Below are positions 8,195-10,280 of a stretch of 10,280 bases of DNA, piece by piece; position 1 is the stretch's first letter, and each line of letters starts with the position of its first letter. Location: positions 1 to 10,280 of the forward strand of contig DAONLM010000107.1 of NCBI GenBank assembly GCA_035406685.1, given 5' to 3'. This DNA is from DAONLM01 sp035406685 (GTDB taxonomy: Bacteria; Spirochaetota; GWE2-31-10; MWDO01). The notes beneath the pieces are model-generated. The model had not been told where the DNA came from and did not search any database. It worked only from the letters and a program-made list of their open reading frames with translations. The position numbers and the translations under genes were made by a program.

Positions 8195-8228
8195 GATAAA
8201 TAAATAAAAAAATTACAAAAGAATGAAA

Positions 8229-8257
8229 ATTTTTATTTTTTTAAAAAAAATAAAAAA
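8229..8257 (-). terminator. possible A/T-only terminator after the ketoisomerase gene
   Basis: A run of the form ATTTTTATTTTTTT is followed directly by its near-perfect inverse (A8-T-A6), giving about 12-13 A:T pairs with almost no loop. It lies just past the stop of the ketoisomerase gene, where a terminator would be expected. A stem with no G:C pair is weak, and such palindromes arise by chance in this A+T-rich DNA. Confidence 0.2.
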
Positions 8258-8259
8258 TA

Positions 8260-8670
8260 TTATATCAAAGAAATCTCTAATCTTTTAAAATAATCAAAAT
8301 CAGTAATATATTCATAAGGATCATAAAAAGAATCCGTTAAAATTAGTAAAACACAATCATTAGAAAAATCATACATCTCTTTCCATACCATTCTATCTGT
8401 AAATAATCCTTGATCTTTTGAATTGAGTCTAAAAATTTCTTCTTTATTTTGATAATAGGTTTTTATTGTGCAACTACCATTTATTGCAATTATCACCATT
8501 TTTGAATTTTTATTTGCGTGTTTTCCTCTTATTGTTCCCTCTCTTGCACCATATATATAGAAAATTCTCTTTATTTCAAATGGGATATCCCTGTTGTTTT
8601 CTATTGCTATTAATGAGCCATTTTCATTCGTATTTGATTTAAAACTGATCAATCTTACCCTATTTTCCAT
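8260..8670 (-). CDS. sugar-nucleotide 3,4-ketoisomerase-like cupin (FdtA/QdtA/WxcM family)
   Basis: This 136-aa single-domain cupin has the normal length for FdtA/QdtA-type enzymes, which isomerise dTDP-4-keto-6-deoxyglucose to the 3-keto sugar before transamination. Visible features are IPFEIKRIFYIYG (29-41), carrying the conserved substrate-side tyrosine and arginine region, GTIRGKHANK (45-54), IAINGSCTIKT (61-71) and the C-terminal LTDSFYDPYEYITDFDYF (111-128). Most relatives have RGxHAHK; here the second histidine is N53, while H51 remains. In studied enzymes both histidines lie at the active site, so activity may be changed or weak. The gene starts 3 bases after the aminotransferase stop and has no good ribosome binding site, so translation is probably coupled. 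Pairing with an aminotransferase of the FdtB type supports the pathway call; whether the product is a galacto- or gluco-configured sugar cannot be told. Confidence 0.85.
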   Translation of the reverse strand: MENRVRLISFKSNTNENGSLIAIENNRDIPFEIKRIFYIYGAREGTIRGKHANKNSKMVIIAINGSCTIKTYYQNKEEIFRLNSKDQGLFTDRMVWKEMYDFSNDCVLLILTDSFYDPYEYITDFDYFKRLEISLI

Positions 8671-8673
8671 AAC

Positions 8674-9768
8674 TTAACTATCTTTAAAACTATTTATTGC
8701 CTCGCATACCTTTTTTATATCTTCCTCTGTGTGAAAATATGCTATAGGAAGACTCAATGTAGTAGCATGTATCTCTTCAGAAATAGGACAACTAAAATGA
8801 TCAATTATTCCTTTCATTGCCTTTTGTTTGTTTGGTGATATAGGATAGTGGATATCTGTCTTTATACCTTTTTCAAGAAGGTATTCTTTAAGATTATTTC
8901 TATTCTTTGTTCGTATATTATATACATGAAAAACATCATAGCATTCATTTATCCTTACTGGTTTTATGAACCTATCATCCAATTCTTTATCATAAATTTC
9001 TGCCAATTTTCTCTTATGATTGTTTATATCGTCTAAATATTTTAATTTTACTGTTAAAAATGCAGCCTGAACCTCATCCAATCTTGAATTATAACCAACC
9101 ATTTCATTATAATATTTTACCTTTGAGCCATAATTTCTAATTGTTCTGATCTTATCGGCAATTTCATCATCATTTGTTACTACTGCACCGGCATCTCCGA
9201 GGGCACCCAGATTTTTTGTTGGATAAAAACTAAAACATCCAGCATCTCCAAAAGTGCCGGTCATCTTGCCTTTATAAGTAGCGCCATGAGATTGAGCACA
9301 ATCTTCGATCAACTTCAAATTATATTTTTTACAGATGGCCACTATTGGATCCATATCACACGGTTTACCATATAGATGAACAACCATAATTGCCTTTGTC
9401 TTTTCTGTTATGGCTTTTTCAATTAAATAAGGATCTATATTGTATGTCCTTATATCTGGCTCAACAAGAACTGGTTTTAATCCTGCATTAACTATAGAAA
9501 GTATTGTTGCTATATAGGTATTTGAAGGAACTATTACCTCACTATTCTTAGGAAAATCAAATATTTTTAAGGATAAATGTAGAGCATCAAGACAATTTGC
9601 AACGCCTATACAATGTTTTACACCAAGATATTCTGCAAACTTTTTCTCAAACTCTAATACATTTACACCGAGTATATACCAGCCGCTCTCCATTACTTTT
9701 TTGAATGAAGATAAAAATTCATCAAAAAATTTTTTATTTGTTTTTGCTAAATTTTCATATTCTATCAT
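8674..9768 (-). CDS. DegT/DnrJ/EryC1/StrS sugar-nucleotide aminotransferase (FdtB/QdtB-like)
   Basis: This PLP-dependent aminotransferase moves an amino group (usually from glutamate) to a keto-sugar nucleotide in the cytoplasm. The 364-aa length is typical. Key features are the cofactor-phosphate segment GVANCLDALHLSLK (55-68), VPSNTYIAT (80-88), HLYGKPCDMD (131-140), EDCAQSHGA (155-163) with PLP-ring-contacting D156, and the Schiff-base lysine K185 in SFYPTKNLGALGDAG (180-194). GYNSRLDEVQAA (225-236) and YPISPNKQ (308-315) are family signatures. The 3-base gap to a 3,4-ketoisomerase-like gene suggests it makes a 3-amino-3,6-dideoxyhexose nucleotide, as FdtB and QdtB do. This is inferred from context, because family members acting at C-4 are hard to separate by sequence alone. 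It is the first gene of its operon; AAGGA (9779-9783) lies 10 bases upstream of the ATG. No N-acetyltransferase follows within the window. Confidence 0.93.
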   Translation of the reverse strand: MIEYENLAKTNKKFFDEFLSSFKKVMESGWYILGVNVLEFEKKFAEYLGVKHCIGVANCLDALHLSLKIFDFPKNSEVIVPSNTYIATILSIVNAGLKPVLVEPDIRTYNIDPYLIEKAITEKTKAIMVVHLYGKPCDMDPIVAICKKYNLKLIEDCAQSHGATYKGKMTGTFGDAGCFSFYPTKNLGALGDAGAVVTNDDEIADKIRTIRNYGSKVKYYNEMVGYNSRLDEVQAAFLTVKLKYLDDINNHKRKLAEIYDKELDDRFIKPVRINECYDVFHVYNIRTKNRNNLKEYLLEKGIKTDIHYPISPNKQKAMKGIIDHFSCPISEEIHATTLSLPIAYFHTEEDIKKVCEAINSFKDS

Positions 9769-10004
9769 ACAGATAAATTCCTTATTTTTTTGATATAATT
9801 TTATGATAACATATAAACATAAAATATAATTAATTTCAATATTTTCGCAATAAAAAATTATATAGATTTATTCTGGTAAAAAGAAATCGCTATTTTATTT
9901 TCAGGCAATTCAAAAAATATAGATATACTTAGGGTAGATTCAATAACCATCTGCATATTTTATAACCTCATAAGGCATGATAAGAAAAAGGAGAAAAATT
10001 ATCT

Positions 10005-10178
10005 TAAATTTTCTTCTGGCATAAAAAATGCTAAAGAAAAATTTATACCATCCGAATATATAATTGTGGTTGAAAAATAGTTTCCTTCATAAACAATGTT
10101 AAATCTTACCCCCCAAAATGATTTACATTAAATTATGAAGAATCCTGTGAAAAGCTAAGCAATACTTGCTTGGCTTTT
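10005..10178 (+). ncRNA. candidate structured RNA: three hairpins in series
   Basis: Three inverted repeats follow one another. The first spans 10005-10045: an 18-base imperfect stem with a 5-A loop, two mismatches and two wobble pairs. The second spans 10085-10140: outer stem CTTCATAA/TTATGAAG, inner stem AATGTTAAAT/ATTTACATT with one bulged base, and a 16-base loop containing a C-run. The third is the terminator hairpin. No open frame with a start signal explains them. A possible -10 element TATAAC is at 9961-9966, with a poor -35. The series could be a small RNA or a terminated leader of a gene beyond the right edge. I recognise no known RNA family. Confidence 0.35.
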
Positions 10179-10190
10179 TTTATTTTATAT
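10150..10190 (+). terminator. intrinsic terminator, + strand
   Basis: The stem AAGCTAAGCAA (10152-10162) pairs with TTGCTTGGCTT (10166-10176) around a TAC loop, with one G:T wobble. Two further A:T pairs extend the base, and a T-rich tail (TTTTTATTTTAT) follows. This is the best terminator in the window. On the minus strand only four T residues follow the stem, so the + strand is the likely direction. No annotated + strand gene precedes it, which leaves its transcript unexplained. Confidence 0.65.
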
Positions 10191-10280
10191 GTTTTTATTT
10201 ATAGGAAAAAAATTTTTTAAATAGTAATTTTTATCTCATATCAAAAATTCGAGTAATAGAGGCAATCTATCAAGAAATTC

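Larger units (their letters stand above)
9769..10280. other. gene-free region upstream of the sugar operon
   Basis: The left part should contain the promoter of the aminotransferase operon (a weak minus-strand candidate is TTGCGA near 9843-9848, 16 bases from TATATT). The middle has one + strand frame open for about 60 codons to a TAG at 10078-10080, but no start codon with a ribosome binding site. The right part (10005-10178) holds three hairpins described separately. Bases beyond 10180 are A+T-rich. No protein-coding gene is supported here. Confidence 0.5.

Noticed and set aside
9885..10080. A + strand frame open for about 60 codons ending at TAG 10078-10080
   Set aside because: It has no ATG, GTG or TTG start with a properly spaced ribosome binding site, and overlaps the first hairpin. 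Its predicted sequence looks like low-complexity A/T-rich translation.
10236..10280. A minus-strand frame of 14 codons entering from the right edge and ending at TGA, which could be the tail of a neighbouring gene
   Set aside because: Fourteen open codons are too few to distinguish from chance, and a second minus-strand frame is open for nearly as long.
10250..10280. AATAGAGG followed by TCAAGA, which recalls the start of a lysine riboswitch
   Set aside because: The invariant GC after AGAGG is missing, only about 30 bases are visible, and none of the other conserved elements can be checked within the window.

Overview
The window is very A+T-rich and reads as a piece of a bacterial chromosome. 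All six complete genes lie on the minus strand. The best phylogenetic clue is an adjacent pair: a 482-aa protein with the layout of the spirochaete 'spiro-SPASM' family, and an 816-aa cytidylyltransferase/methyltransferase fusion. With a PAS/HisKA_2-type histidine kinase, this points to a low-G+C spirochaete. I infer the phylum with moderate confidence and cannot name the genus.

Layout from left to right. Positions 3-329 (+) hold the C-terminal part of a small unrecognised protein that enters from the left edge. Positions 330-621 have no gene but contain nested inverted repeats (353-457). tyrS (622-1854, -) has its own consensus-like promoter. The fusion gene (1930-4380, -) and the spiro-SPASM-like gene (4389-5837, -) form a tight two-gene operon transcribed from a TTGACA-17-TATATG promoter. 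A 727-aa soluble response-regulator/PAS/histidine-kinase hybrid (5955-8138, -) has its own TTGCTT-17-TATAAT promoter. A sugar-nucleotide 3,4-ketoisomerase-like cupin (8260-8670, -) and a DegT/DnrJ/EryC1/StrS aminotransferase (8674-9768, -) form a second operon. The last 512 bases (9769-10280) hold no convincing gene. They do contain three successive hairpins readable on the + strand, the last followed by a T-run, so they could be an intrinsically terminated structured RNA.

How the genes fit together. Two operons point to making and decorating nucleotide-activated sugars for a surface glycan or glycoprotein. The aminotransferase/ketoisomerase pair fits a dTDP-3-amino-3,6-dideoxyhexose route, although the genes for dTDP-glucose synthesis and dehydration are not here. 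The fusion combines an SpsF-like cytidylyltransferase, an SpsG/PseG-like region and a zinc-ribbon methyltransferase, as expected for CMP-activated sugar chemistry. Its partner looks like a paralogous nucleotidyltransferase domain joined to a radical-SAM/SPASM domain that has lost the radical-SAM cysteines. tyrS is housekeeping, and the kinase is a signalling gene with no visible partner.

The most unusual points are the cysteine-less radical-SAM core with a cysteine-rich SPASM tail, the multidomain fusion with apparently lost SpsG catalytic motifs, the HAN (not HAH) motif in the ketoisomerase, and the hairpin series at the right edge.
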